Shown: positions 34,801 to 63,916 of the stretch, one piece after another
Layout of the letters: every line of letters begins with the position of its first letter
How positions within the stretch are numbered: the stretch's first letter is position 1
Origin: Acanthopleura granulata
Taxonomy: Eukaryota > Mollusca > Polyplacophora > Chitonida > Chitonidae
Length of the DNA stretch: 64,000 nucleotides
NCBI GenBank assembly: GCA_016165875.1
Contig: JABBOT010000009.1
Location: 13,210,370 to 13,274,369, forward strand
Reading direction: 5' to 3'
Translations under genes and position numbers: made by a program
The notes under the pieces: model-generated
The model's input: the letters and a program-made list of their open reading frames with translations, nothing else
What the model was told of the DNA's origin: nothing
Databases searched by the model: none

Positions 34801-36302
34801 TTAGGCTATTCTCCTTTATGTAGTATGTACGGTAGATCTACATTCTCATTGCATTTTTATAACCCTGTCTAGTTTCATAGACACAACAGCTGGCTGCTGT
34901 AGAAAAATCTTTATTAGTTATATAAATGCAATAAATTTTGTTAGATGTTATTAAAGAGATAGTGATTTTGCAAACTTGAATGAGAATCCTATCGCTCAAG
35001 CAGATCAGACGGTAGATTATGTGTATTAGTAAACATTAAATCTTGCCCAGAGCACCTGAAATGTTCTTGTGTTTGCTTTTTTACTGATATCATAATAGCT
35101 TCTTTTTTAGCTCTTCCAGGAGAATTATTTGAAAATCACAGATTTTGTTTGTAATACTTCAAAATTAATTCAGTTCCATTTACTTTTATTTTGTTCAGTG
35201 CGAATGCAATTGCATGCATGTGTACAGTTATGTGAGTGTAGAAGTACCTGCTGTGAATTACATGTTCAGGGTAGGAGACAGGAGTAGCAATGTTGTTTGT
35301 CCTCATTGCTTGTGGATTTTGGTTTCACCTAATTTACAGTGGCCTGTCTAATAATATAAGGCCAGACATAGCTGTCCTTATGCTGTGTTCAGATAGTGCT
35401 CTGATCAATTTGATATATGTTCAAGTTGTTATGATGGTATCGCATGCGAATGCTTGGGAAATGATCAGAAAAATGCCCAGGTGATAGTTTCAAACTAATA
35501 GAGACGAGAAATACCAGCGCCATCGGGGCTGTATTGATTTCCACTTAACAGTCGTCATGACGACGGGCAGATAGCCATGGCTAGAGATCAAGAATGACAG
35601 TTCATTCATGGAAAAATCTGTCTGACACTACGTTCAGTTTTGTTTGCATTCCGTTTTGCAGCTGTTCATTGTAGATAAAATATTCTGCTGACCCTTTTGA
35701 CATTGCTAAAAGTTAAGTTTGCGTAAGTGTCCGTAATCAAGAGATGCAAAAACTACATGTACATGTAGTCTAATTACCATTGACCTAGTAATGGAAGATA
35801 AAAATCCAGGGCGGTAATGTGTGAAAGGCTCTATCAGGGCTGAAGTGGTTATTGTAAATCCTCTAAACACATGCAGCTCTCATTGGCAATTACTGGTGGT
35901 GATATGCACTGAAGGCTGATTATAGCTCTTGACCAAAGAGATTGCAGGTTCAAATCTAGATGTAGTGATTACCCGTACCCCATTCCCTCCCTCTCTGATT
36001 AACTATGGTTTACATCTAGAGGTTTGTCAGGTACATCAGCCGTACATCTAATTGAGCATACCAAAGTACATGTAATGGCTGCTTTCAGATTACCTATGCA
36101 TAGGGTATGAATGGATTCCTTCACTTATGAACCTGAATGTTAATTGTCATATAGACAATCCGATATTTTCTACATGATGGTGTGATGTGCGAATACAAAC
36201 GAAGAAAACAAGTATGTGAATGTGTCTGGAATTTTCTGGAATATATACGGGTATCAATTAAAGTACAATGTCATGTTCAGTCTCCTTCACCTAGTAAAAC
36301 AA
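34801..36302. other. No gene; SINE-like piece and a CRE-like palindrome
   Basis: 35930-36020 has a B-box-like GCAGGTTCAAATCTAG as in SINE heads. 35551-35564 is the perfect 14-bp palindrome GTCGTCATGACGAC with two opposed TGACG half-sites. No exon supported. Confidence 0.4.
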
Positions 36303-36304
36303 TA

Positions 36305-36670
36305 GGGGAGTGTCAAGTTTGAACACTTATCACTAAAGGTAAGAAAAGCCCTACTGTACCATGTGACCTGTCAAAAATGTTAGGCAACTATTTCGGATTT
36401 CATTTACTGCAACATGGACGTCTAAGAAGAGTTTCAAATAAGTTATTTAGACCAGGCGTACAATAAGGAATATTGAGAAGCTGAAAGTTTTTTGATTTAA
36501 GAAGCTCCTGAACAAAGGAGAGTTCGTTTGTATCTTCCTAACACAGCTAGACAGGTGATCGGTAAAGTGAAATTAAAGTGAACAGAATTGCCTGACATTT
36601 TTGACAATTCACATGACAGTTGAACTCTCTTTACCTTCTGCGACAAAAGAGTTCAAACTCTAAACTCCCC
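36305..36670. mobile_element. Non-autonomous DNA transposon with long inverted repeats and TA target
   Basis: The ends GGGGAGTGTCAAGTTTGAAC and GTTCAAACTCTAAACTCCCC are inverted repeats flanked by TA on both sides (36303-36304 and 36671-36672). Homology continues inward for some 115 bp: CTGTCAAAAATGTTAGGCAA opposes TTGCCTGACATTTTTGACA. No coding capacity. The TA duplication points to a Tc1/mariner- or ISL2EU-like mobiliser, but the family is unknown. Confidence 0.8.
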
Positions 36671-36672
36671 TA

Positions 36673-38312
36673 TTACATAGAACTTTCTTATCTTTTTAAT
36701 ATTTCTGTGACCAAAGTATTGATGTAATAAGTTTCATCTGCATCAGTACATTTATTTCGTAATTTATTAATTAATTACGTTTCAATCTTGAACAGTTGTA
36801 GTCTAAGTCAATCAGGAACTGTTCGCTTCATTAACATTGTGACCCATTTCTCACAAAACTCACAAACACACCAGGTCTGCTGCACTTCATATGGTAAATA
36901 TTTCACAATGTCAGTTATTATTTGGTCTTATAGTTTCTTAGTATGCTCATTGTTCTGGCTTGATTTAAGTCTCTTTGGCTGGAGTATTGATAAGCGTACG
37001 TGTATGTGAATTACATTGTAGTTGATAGATTTTTTTTTTTTTTTTTTTGCTTTTTTTTTTTGGTCTTCATTTCTGACTGCTGGAGATACAGTATGTGGGC
37101 TTTTTTATGCAGATGTGTGTGTATCATCTTTTATCACGCAACCTTTCCGCTTTTATCATGCTCATTATAAGGACGTTAATCAAGTTTTTCATTTCAATAC
37201 AGCCTGTTTATAACATCACCTCACTGCAGCTTCATTACCAGAGCCAGTCTGTTAGGATTGATTTTCCTCAGTGTTTAATAGATACCTCTAATAGGGCATC
37301 GTGCAGTACGTCCTATAAATAAATAAGGAGCTATTCGAGAGTCTCCACATTGCTGCTGGGCTCGCCCACATTGATCTTGGTAACATCCTAGTTACTCCTT
37401 CCTTCGCGTAAGTTGTCTGGTAAGCATTGCGCCAAATGGATTATTACAGACATGTAGTCTAAGATGTACACGTATTATATGAGTGTAGTGTGAACTGTGG
37501 CCAGAAGGTAACTGTGTCTGCTGTTTGCTTGTTTGTTTGTTTGTCTCTTTGGCTGCGCATATTACTGTGATCATGCCAGAATATATGCTGTGTTATTTGA
37601 AACAGTATTATTTTAAACAATAAGAGATTTTTAATTTGAAAATTGTAGTAAGGACAGTTTCATTGTCATTTCAATATCTATGACTACATGTACATATATG
37701 GTTTTTAAAATGTTCAAAATTTAAATGGTAATGATAAGATCTGTATATTAAATATTTCCCATGTCATCTTTCATTTTACGCTGAAATTTAGATACAGTTA
37801 TAAAAATCAACCATTTGTCTCATACTGGTATAAGAAAAAAAACAAGAAAATCGTTTCAGTTTTCTACTGTAGATTGTTGTATTCCAAAAGTTTCTAACTT
37901 TCATTGTCATCAGGCAATTGAACGTTAGAAACTGGAATTGGAAAACAAGGACGTGGAGAATTGAGATGGTTTTTCTTGTATTTTCGTGTAATATTTCCTT
38001 TTCTTCACATTGGAAAATTCAGCTTTGTACCAGTGTACATATACTTGCACATCAAAGCTTGAGGTTTGCATTTGTTAGCTGTGTAAGGCACAGTTTCGCC
38101 TTTATATGTGTATCTAATTTATGTTGGTTGCGAATCACTGCAGGACATTCTTCAGACTTCTGGGTCAAAATAACACGACGTCAATACCTCTATCCATTTG
38201 CTGAGTCACAGGTGCAATATCCATTTGTTTAGGACAGCACCTGTCCTCTGTCCATTCCAAGTCATAAAATGAAGGCGTGATATTCATGTGCATACTTCAT
38301 GAATGTTTTCAG
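36673..38312. other. No gene recognised; T-runs at 37030-37063
   Basis: Two long T-runs (37030-37049 and 37051-37062) and otherwise AT-rich sequence directly upstream of rabphilin. No TATA box or initiator could be assigned. Confidence 0.4.
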
Positions 38313-38478
38313 ACACAGAACAACACCTGCAGGTGAAGTTTCTCGCCCTGCACTGGCCCGCAGCTGTCGGAATAACACACGTCCCACTCTGACGTGGTGT
38401 GGCCGGTACTGACATTGTGGACATGATGCCAGGATTATACCAATGATGGGCCAGAACTAACGAACCGTTAGAAGGTTA
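38313..38478 (+). promoter_or_regulatory. Probable rabphilin 5' leader with two short upstream ORFs
   Basis: GTTTTCAG at 38305-38312 is a good acceptor, so the leader exon may begin at 38313 and be spliced to an upstream non-coding exon. Two uORFs precede the main start: ATGATG...TGA (38423-38446, 7 codons) and ATGATG...TAA (38443-38460, 5 codons), overlapping by 4 bases. The main ATG follows 18 bases after the second. The exon start and the transcript are inferred. Confidence 0.4.
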
Positions 38479-55090
<16,612 letters not shown>

Positions 55091-56735
55091 AGGATTGGGA
55101 GATCGTCACTGCCAACAGAAACACAGGTGGGTGATCCTCTGTTTGTTGTCGTTGCTGATCAGCATAGGTACCAGTCACTCCTTCCGTGCGATGCAGTGTC
55201 CAAAGCTCGGCTTACACAGGAGCTTAAAACCAATCCCAACTGAACTCAATGCTTGTCTCTCTCGTCATTGTTGATCAGCATAAGTGCCAGTCACGTCTCT
55301 ATAATTGCCATTGGCTGAAGCTCTACGTACTGGAGCTTAAATCCCCAATCAACTCCACTCTGTTGTTGCATTGGGGGGCCTCTGTGCCTCAGTCGGTTAG
55401 CGCGCTGCCGCAGTGCAATGACTTGAAGCCTCCCACCTATGCGGTCCCTGTGAGTTCAAGTCCAGCTCATGCTGGCTTGCTCTCCGGCTGTACGTGGGAA
55501 GGTCTGCCAGCAACCTGCGGATGTTCGTGGGTTTTCCCCGGGCTCTGCCTGGTTTCCTCCCACCATAGTGTTGGCCCCCGTCATATAAGTGAAATATTCT
55601 TGAGTACGGCGTGAAACACCAATCAATAATAAATTGTTGCATCGGTTCCTAAGCACTTGTGTGTGCAAAATAATGATGTAACTCAGCTGGAGTTTTACCG
55701 GATATTCCATCCTGTACGTGTATATCGGTTAACTGTTAAAGCTGTGTGGTCAGCAGTGACCAGGACCAAATCCATACGACCGGTTGAATCGAGTTGCATC
55801 TTAAGCTTGATCTTTGATGTCTGAAAAATTTTCCTGACATATTTTCTAAATAGCATTTTTCTTGTGATTACTTGAAGAAAAATGATAAGTCCTCAATCAT
55901 TTCACAAGCGATAGAGCAGCTTTCATTGCATTTTCTGCACGTTCTTAATTTGGTTTTGAGATAAAATTAGAATGGTTGGTTTGTATAATTTCCAGGCTTT
56001 ACAAAAAGCATAATTTATCAGTATACGCAGAGTAATGTTCTCAGGGTATACTTGAATAAACGTCTTGCAAACATGCGGGAAGGTCGAAGAATTGTAGTAG
56101 TTTAGCCTTTGTAATAAAGGTAGCCATAGTTATGGAGGTAATTGGGCAGTGTTCAATCAGGCTGTGAGATAGATCACCACTGTCCTTTATACCAGTGCTG
56201 GGTGGATAGATGCGAAGTGTACAGAATGTTCATTAATAGCACACGGCTAGATGTTCTTAATAATAACAGGGAATTATTATATTGTAAATGTATATCCATA
56301 TGTAAATTGAAATTAACGCTTAGTGACAAAATTCATGTCAGTGTTTTTATTGTTTGTTGTTGTCTGTTTTCAGCATCATTTCAGTGAGAGATGTGTGCAA
56401 GAAGAAGATGATTTCTAGTCAGATTATTAAGATGTATAAAAATTTAACAGTGTTTCATTAGATTTTAGGGCCCATGAAATTATCAGTCAGTCAAAGTGTC
56501 ATTTCTTGGTGTGTATATTAAAGTTTTTAGCTGTTATAAAGACGAATTATGTCGCTGAGTTTTTGTTAAACTTTTGATATGTTTCTGAAAGAAAGCCATG
56601 TAACAGTTGTTATACTATGACTATTGAACACCTCTTAAGGATTATTATACGAAGTCATATCTTGCATAATTAATGCATTTTGTAAAGTTATACTTATTGC
56701 ATGATAGGTGGAATAAAATTCATAAACTAATTGTA
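55091..56735 (+). other. Probable rabphilin 3' UTR, possibly with an intron
   Basis: GCCAACAGAAACACAG|GTGGGT at 55126/55127 is a plausible donor and CTGTTTTCAG at 56364-56373 a good acceptor, so 55127-56373 may be a 3' UTR intron. It contains a full SINE and repeat B (55969-56105). Poly(A) candidates after it are ATTAAA (about 56517) and AATAAA at 56712-56717. Inferred; no transcript data. Confidence 0.45.
55373..55635 (+). repeat. tRNA-derived SINE, full length
   Basis: Head GTGCCTCAGTCGGTTAGCGC (A-box-like) and GTGAGTTCAAGTCCAGCTC (B-box-like), body GTACGTGGGAAGGTCTGCCA, TGGTTTCCTCCCACCATAGT, core GTGAAATATTCTTGAGTACG, tail ACACCAATCAATAATAAAT. The 3' core is reminiscent of the widely conserved SINE domain reported from molluscs and cnidarians; that link is from memory. 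Confidence 0.92.
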
Positions 56736-58090
56736 ATTCATTATAACTTCTGTTGAAGTTGACAGTTGAATTCAGGTTTCTGGTCTTGTGGTCATGTAGG
56801 GTTAAAGAGAGGATAGGTCTTTTAAATTGGAGGAGAAAAAGGTACAAAAACATGGCTTTGGTGGGGGAGAATGTACCCAGACACCCGGTTAGGAAACATA
56901 CTAAATTTGTCTCCATCGTGCAAAAAGAAGGATGACATGTTTTCAGAGAGAGCTTACTTTTCATAGTCACCCAGTTCTTCATTAATATCAGTAAAGTATC
57001 AAACGCACATCATTAGGAAGGTGGTTTAAAATACGTGTGTGTCAATTTATATTAATGTCCAGCTGGTTCATTTAAGCTTCACCAATGCATTCTGTCTACA
57101 GATTTTAGTTTGCTATTGATGTATTTAATGTGCATTGGAAGGGTGACAATTTAAAATGTAAATATATGTATGATATTGCTCTTTGTGTGACGAATGATTT
57201 ACACTTTATATTACATTCCAATACTTCCAATTTAAATTTTTGCTTGCTTTACCTGGAAATATGTTTTTTGACATATTACAAAATGATAGTGTTCGAGAAT
57301 GAAGTTTATCGCACACATGCTTTCTTTCTTCTGCATGCCTTTATTTACGTCTGTCTCACATTGCTAGAGTATTATGAAATTTATCCTACAGGTGAGGCAT
57401 TCCTCTAGAGACAGTTATTTATCCCACTTGTTTATCTACTGGTAGATGTTATGTTTTCAAACATTAAATTCGCCACGAAATGTTGAATTATAATAATCAA
57501 TCTTTCGAACTTTCAGATGAGTACATTAAACATTTCCGTTTTGACAGAATCTGTTGGCAGCTTGGTTTGTGACGTAGACAATCGGTTGGAACCACGTTTT
57601 TCATTGATTTAGAAGAAGTGAAGGATGTTGTCCACCTGTAGAGTTTGGTGGAAGGATTGTGAAAATGGTTCAGCCTTTCTTTGAACTGTTATATAACTTT
57701 TGTTCTTAGTCCCCTTTCATTCCAAATTTATAAGCCTGTAAAGTTTGTGTTAAGAGGTTTATCCTTCTGTGTTCTTGTTTAGTGGTCAGAATTATTTATG
57801 TGTATTTCTGGGTGTAAGATTTGTTATGTTAGCTAATGCAGCATAATTTGAAGTCACCGTTACAAGCGGTGTATATTTTGTTATTGTTTTCAGACACTGG
57901 GTAAAGACTATAATTTATGGGTGTTCTTGTGAACTCAATTTTCATGACATAAGAAACATGCAGATGTTTTATGCACATCATTTACAGCAGATGAGATCTT
58001 TTTATCTGTTAGGAGCGGGATATAGATTAAGGTAAAGGGGAACCTTCACAGATCTGATCACATGATACAAGCTGGTCGGCTGGGAGCCCA
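56736..58090. other. No feature recognised
   Basis: AT-rich sequence after the last poly(A) candidate. Opposed open frames near 56635-56982 and 57130-57408 have no recognisable product. Confidence 0.4.
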
Positions 58091-58380
58091 GGCCCCATTT
58101 CACTAAAGGCTGTAAGCCGTAACTCAGGTCTAAAGTTAAAACTTACGACTTACTTGCATTTCACAACATAGTACTACCTATGCTTTGCTGTGTAGCGACA
58201 GGTAAAACACTGGACTTAAGATTTAAGACTTGTTAGTGGAATGAGGCCGTGATTCACAAATCGTATGCAAAGTTACAGTGTGCTCTAAACTAGTAGTCAC
58301 CAACAGGTCATAACACCTAATTGGTTGTACTACACACAGTGTATAATGGCCAGTGGGAATGACTTGTGAAAGGGGCCCCA
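58091..58380. mobile_element. Two adjoining palindromic MITEs (GGCCCCATTTCAC type)
   Basis: 58091-58248 opens GGCCCCATTTCACTAAAG and closes TTAGTGGAATGAGGCC. 58244-58380 opens GGCCGTGATTCACAAATCG and closes GACTTGTGAAAGGGGCCCC, sharing the junction. The ends resemble those at 63411-63532 and 28377. Confidence 0.7.
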
Positions 58381-61251
58381 GCATTTAGTGACTACTTACT
58401 GCTCATTCTCTGGTTTTGTACCATGTACATAGGAAGGACTTCAAATCTTCTAGGAGATTAGAAAATGGCTTCTGAAAACGGGTGACATGGCAGCCTCGAT
58501 AGACCTGTTCGTCACATGCCATAGAACCAGCGGGGTTTTAAGGTGCTTTGTGGGCGTTAAGCCATGAGCACACTTCTAGCCAGTATCTAACATTCACATG
58601 GCTTGCTTGGGCTAAGTTGGGCCAAGGTATTGCAGTGGAATGGGTTTTCCATGATCGATTACCCGAAAGCAAACCACTGCCAGGTCACCTGTAAGGAACT
58701 CTGAAGCCTGGCTGGGTCTATACACAGTCATAGCAGTTGAATGGAGGAGTTAGAGTTGAAATTCTTTTCATTATTAATCGTAAAAAAAAAAGTGCTAATG
58801 TAACATGTTACGTGCCAAGAAATGTTAAGCAGACATAGATGCCATGGAAGCTTATATATAGTTTGAGTAGGCAAACAATGGAGGAAGTTGAGGAGTGGAA
58901 AATCTGTGAACATAAGCAATTCCTGAAGGAAACAAGTGTCATTGTACCTCCCAAACATAGGGAGACAAGTTATCTGTAAATTAATGTCAATAAAATTAGC
59001 CCTAAGGCTTTGGCATGTCACATGATGCTGTAGGAAATTTTTTTTTTTACCTCTGGAGACAATGGAGTTCGCTCTCAAAGCTTCCCTGTTGCCAGCGAGG
59101 CAGTAATGAAGTTCTCACTAAACCAGAGTTGTTCATGTGATCTGCATATTTTGAGCTACAGCCTAAGTTCTGACAGAGTTAACCACAGTGCATAATTACA
59201 CAGACTGCTCTGAGGAAGTTCTTCTGTCAGATAAATGCTCGCTGTAGCAGATAAGATGTGTGGGGGGATGCTCCTTCATTGCCATATCTGTTGTTTGAAT
59301 TTGGGAAGAATTCATTTCCATTCCATTCCATGAAAAGTGGAGGAAGGGTAGCTTTTATAATTCAAGGCCATCATTCTCAGTCCTGGTGACAGCCTTAACA
59401 GCAAAATCCGGTCACTTGTTTTAATTTCACTTTCTGGGTCACATACAAAAAAATAGTCAGTTGAAAAGCCATTTTGTGTTAATATGCATAAAGGGAAGGG
59501 GTTTTGATTATTAGGAAATAATGAACTATTTCTTTTATAGGGTAATTTTTAACCTTTTTGAAAGTGTTGAAAGCTTTATTTTACCCATGTGTGTTTTTGC
59601 AGCTTTTCTGCTTTATAGGAACTCTTATACATACAGTAGATTTTACTGCTTTCTCGAGTGCGCATGTACATGTCCTAAGTCATTGAGTTCAAGTCAGGTC
59701 ATATTCAAGAGGGAGGTTACATTTGATTATATTTTAATTAGACCATAGAATTGATTAGATAACATGATGTTGAGAAATGTAATGTTTTTATGCAGGGAAT
59801 TTAGCTCAAGGTCATCATATTTCGATTTTGCCTCAGTGCATGTGCACTCATGTGACAAATTGTACCATTGTGGGTTTTTTTTGTTTTTTTTTTTAATTGA
59901 TATATGTATTGATGAAGCTGATTGAATATGCTGTGGCATTTTTTAAATTGGGTTGTGAGCATTTATATTACAGTGTAAGATGTTTTAAAATTGTACGTAA
60001 ATTTACCTGCTACCTGGAATCTGCAGGTTAAGAATGGACAGGTGATGCCTTGTACTGTGGCCTGTGGCCATACTTTTACTCCATCTCTGTTTATATATAC
60101 CATACCATTAAGGCATACCGTCTTTTCAGTTTTTTTCACAGCATGGTTAAAGTGATAAAGATGGTTTCATAAATTGCATGAATTTCTGAAGAGCAAAGAA
60201 TGAAGGTATTTCTCTTAAGACTTCATGTAAGGAGACATGAAATATTCATGAATTCCTGGTTATTTATGTGCTGTTACAATTAATGTTTCCCTTTTGCTGA
60301 AATCTTTTGATCTCTGTTTTTCCTAACAATTCAATGGTATAAATGATCGGAAAAAATTGCACTTCTTTGTATTGTTGATGCATAGTTTGATTTACATTAT
60401 TTTCTGTCATTTTTTTCTATATCTTTGTTTACAGGTTTTTGTTTACAATACTATTTAAATTGTTTTGTTTATTTCTCCCAGTCCCAGTGAGTAAAACGAC
60501 CTCTTCATGGTTCTCACAATGTAGTCCCCTAACAGTCTGGATAAACATGACTTCAACAAGACATCGGCGTTACAGCGTTTCTATCTGACTCACACTTACT
60601 CAAAGAGACTATGCCTCCAGAATTTCTATCAAGTCATCACTAATTTGTTACTAAAATCTATCTTGCACATAATCTCAGAATATAATCCAAAATAGGTAGT
60701 CATGCAAAACATTAGCCACTAAAATGGCTGGTTAAGGTACATGTATTTCATCTGGTAGTTCTGGGTTTAAACCTATTTTAATTGGGTTGCTGTAGAGTGC
60801 TTTACTAAGTTTATTTTCTTTTTGAGAAGGGAAGTCAGCCACTCGCAGGGCTAAAAATTTCACTCATTGAATATTTTGCACCGTTCAACTAAAATATAGA
60901 AAATCCGAGTCAGTTGGAGATATCTTGTTTTGACCATAGGTCTCAGGTATAGTCTCTTTAGGATTACTTAAGTCGTATTAAAAATGTGTTAGGGCTTATT
61001 TATGTGCTGTACAAATTTAAACCTTTTTACTACTTCTCAAGTATTACATTAAGGCAAAATATACCAAAATTATAAGTTCCAGTTAAACAAAAACTAAGCA
61101 TTTAAATTTTGAGGTAAGTCAGAAGCGGTGTTTTGGAATTGAACCCCAGAGATTTTACAGGCAGTAAGTTTGTTAAATCCTTACCCCAAAGTGATGAGTC
61201 AGGGATTGTTAACAGACAAGGCAGCATTTTAGCAGAATTGGTATTTTGTTC
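58381..61251. other. No feature recognised
   Basis: No exon or RNA gene seen. The ATT-rich open frame at 58728-59078 and the one at 59521-59748 carry no recognisable domain. Confidence 0.4.
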
Positions 61252-61532
61252 CCGTGGGGGTGGGCTGCGCGGCTCAGTCAGTGAGCATGCTACTGCAGTG
61301 CAATGACCCAGAAACCTCCCGCCAATGTGGTCCTTATGAGTTCAAGTCCAGCTCATGCTGGCTTCCTTTCCAGCCGTACGTGGTAAGGTCTGCCAGCAAC
61401 CTGCAGATGGTCGCGGATTTCCCCCGGGCTCTGCCTGGTTTCCTCCCACCATAATTCTGGCCGCTGTCATATAAGTGAAATATTCTTGAGTACGGCATAA
61501 AACACCAATCAAATAAATAAAATAAATAAATA
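61252..61532 (+). repeat. tRNA-derived SINE, full length
   Basis: GGGCTGCGCGGCTCAGTCAG head, GAGTTCAAGTCCAGCTCATG B-box-like, GTACGTGGTAAGGTCTGCCA, TTTCCTCCCACCATAATTCTG, GTGAAATATTCTTGAGTACG and AATCAAATAAATAAAATAAAT. Very close to 55373-55635. Confidence 0.92.
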
Positions 61533-61949
61533 TTTTGTTCCCCTTTTGTCTTCACAAGTAGTTGGGGAATTTTTGTCTGCTTTTCACATGCTGCTTTATG
61601 GTATTCTAAACCTCATAGTTAGTTGACTTTTTTATAAAAAATTTTGTGAAAACTGAATACTTCAAAATATATTGAAAATTCCCATGGCATTGAAGACTGA
61701 ATTTAAGCAATTCTGAATCAATTTGATGAGTTACTTAAGTTATAAAGTTATCAGAGGACAAAGTTAATTAATGAAATTTAATCAATCTTTTAAGTGGCAA
61801 ATCACCCATTTTAAAAAATACCATGCCCTGCACTGAAAACCCCTCGGCCTTAAGTACACATAAAATGTAACACATAAATACAAATTCCAAGAGCTATCAT
61901 GCATAACACCAGCCATTCATAAGACTGTGAGTTAAGCTTAGTGAACTAA

Positions 61950-62465
61950 TTAGGACAGCTGTTCAAGAGATAGAGCATTTAAAAGCTTGTCATAAAATTT
62001 AACATGAATGACCCCAATGACCTTGAAGAAAAAGGCTGTTGCTGAAAATAAATAGGGTTCTTCCCTATGCCAAAGTGTGAGTGTGGTGGAAGTTTGGTGA
62101 ACTTGGGGTTAATCGTTTTAGTGATATTATGTTTACAAGCCTTTTATAAAATTTAACTTAAACAACCCCAATGACCTATATAAAAAAAGGTCAATCAATA
62201 GGGTTCTTCCTCACGCCAGTGTGTAAGTGTGGTGTAGGTTTGGTAAGCTTGGGCTAAGCCGTTGTAGAGATAGAGCCTTTACAAGAATTTAGCTTAAATG
62301 ACACCAAGGTCACTAAAAATCAAGAGGGTTTTTCACTATGCCAAAGTGTAAGTTTGGTGAACGTCAGATAAACCATTCCAGAGGTAGAGCATTTACAAGG
62401 ACATGGACTGACAGACGGACGCTGCCTGATATGACACTACCCCTTGGCCAAAATTGGCCTAGGTG
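61950..62465 (+). repeat. Degenerate tandem repeat, unit about 125 bp, 3-4 copies
   Basis: Recurring blocks: ATAGGGTTCTTCC.TATGCC with AAAGTGTGAGTGTGG, TTTGGTGAACTTGGG, AGAGATAGAGC.TTTACAAG and AATGACC.CAATGACC. It ends with ACTGACAGACGGACGCTGCC and CCAAAATTGGCCTAGGTGTA. Confidence 0.75.
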
Positions 62466-63290
62466 TAAAAAACAAACCAACAACATATACCATCTGACAG
62501 TTTCTGAATGCGAATGGAACGTTGTCTGATGAAAAGTAAAAATAGCAGAATGCACATAGTTTTTTCTTTTGTAAATGGGCTTCGCTTTGGATTTGCTGTG
62601 GTCAAGAAATGCAACTTGCATCACTCACTGGGTGAATGCCTGCCATCGTGATTGGCTTTGACCAATACAACTGGCGAAGTCATGCATTGTATGGTTAGAT
62701 TCAAAACATAAAATAATTCACGCATTTATGCATTAAAACTTCTTTATGTAAACGACAGTGCTCGTTGTGTCATGTGAGTGCGTCTTTAAGCTTTAAAGCA
62801 GCACTTGTGTCAGTGTTTCTGGCAGCTGAAACGCATTGTCCTCCAGACTTCATTATGGAAAAAAATGCATGAACACAAACTGATTAATATTTCAACACGT
62901 TTATTCTGTGTCATGAAATCTGAGACATCCATTTATACCTTGATGGGTTTTCTTTTTTTTTTTTCTTTTTACAATAATGATAGATACAATTATAGAATAA
63001 TCCATGAGTGTTAACAATGAGTAATATGTGAAACTTGGCCTCCAATCTGACAACATTAGCAAGGTATGTTCTGACTGTAAATGGAAGAATGAGCATGGTT
63101 CTATAAATATAAATTATAACACAACATCTGGAAATTCAACTGGAAAAACACCTCATTTGACAACAATTTTACATATATCTGAAATTTAAAGATTTGGTGA
63201 TTCAACATCTCAACAGAACACCCCAATGTTAACACTCGTGGTGTGAAACCTTGCAAGCTTCAGTGTCGAGAAAGTTCTGAAGGTCTGCAT
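62466..63290. other. No gene recognised; possible 3' UTR of the right-edge - strand gene
   Basis: On the - strand AATAAA occurs at about 62902-62907 (TTTATT on +), a candidate poly(A) signal if 63917-64000 is a gene end. A T-run lies at 62949-62969. Confidence 0.3.
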
Positions 63291-63357
63291 ACTGCTCACA
63301 GCGCATGTGTCTGCATACTGCTCACAGCGCATGTGTCTGCATACTGCTCACAGCACA
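63284..63357 (+). repeat. Short tandem repeat, 26-bp unit, 3 copies
   Basis: TCTGCATACTGCTCACAGCG with CATGTG three times; the third copy has one change. Confidence 0.9.
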
Positions 63358-63410
63358 TATCTCACTCTCTATGTTCTCTATGATCATTGAGAGTATCATC
63401 AGAACCCTGA

Positions 63411-63532
63411 TCCACAAAGCAATCGTACACTAAGTTGATCGTAACTACCAAAGCTACCTATCTAACATGGATTGTCATGGTAGTTACAATTGACTTACGG
63501 TAGTCTATGGTTGCTTTTCGGAACAGGCCCCA
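63411..63532. mobile_element. Palindromic MITE
   Basis: Left CCTGATCCACAAAGCAATCG opposes right GGTTGCTTTTCGGAACAGGC; the inner GTAACTACCAAAGCTACC opposes ATGGTAGTTAC. Same style as 58091-58380. Confidence 0.7.
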
Positions 63533-63916
63533 GGGGTACGCCTTGTACACCTTTTGATCAGACAATCCCTGAAGTCACCCTGAAACAGGTTTTTCTAAAA
63601 GTTAAGGCCTCAAAATAGTACAGGTCATTAATCACCTCTGAGCAAAGTTCAATAACACATGGCAATTCAACTTCAGAGAAATTTTTACACCACAAATCAA
63701 ATTTGCAAAAAAAAGTAGCCTGGACACAGAAACATACAACAATGAGAAAAATAAAATTTAATTTTACACAGGCAGACCCCAGTGATGCAAACTTGGTTAT
63801 CTTAGATAATTTCTTGCACCATACAGAAGAAAATATTTTTGATTTGAGAGCTCCTAGAAAGATTACATCGCAAAGTTCCATGAAACAGGCCTTGGATGAC
63901 TCGTATTATTGTTGAT

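Noticed and set aside
55373..55480. tRNA gene
   Set aside because: The A- and B-box-like motifs belong to the head of a SINE repeated elsewhere; no complete cloverleaf was recognised.
63558..63915. 107-codon - strand frame and 70-codon + frame
   Set aside because: AT-rich opposed frames without recognisable domains; the more plausible coding end begins only at 63917.
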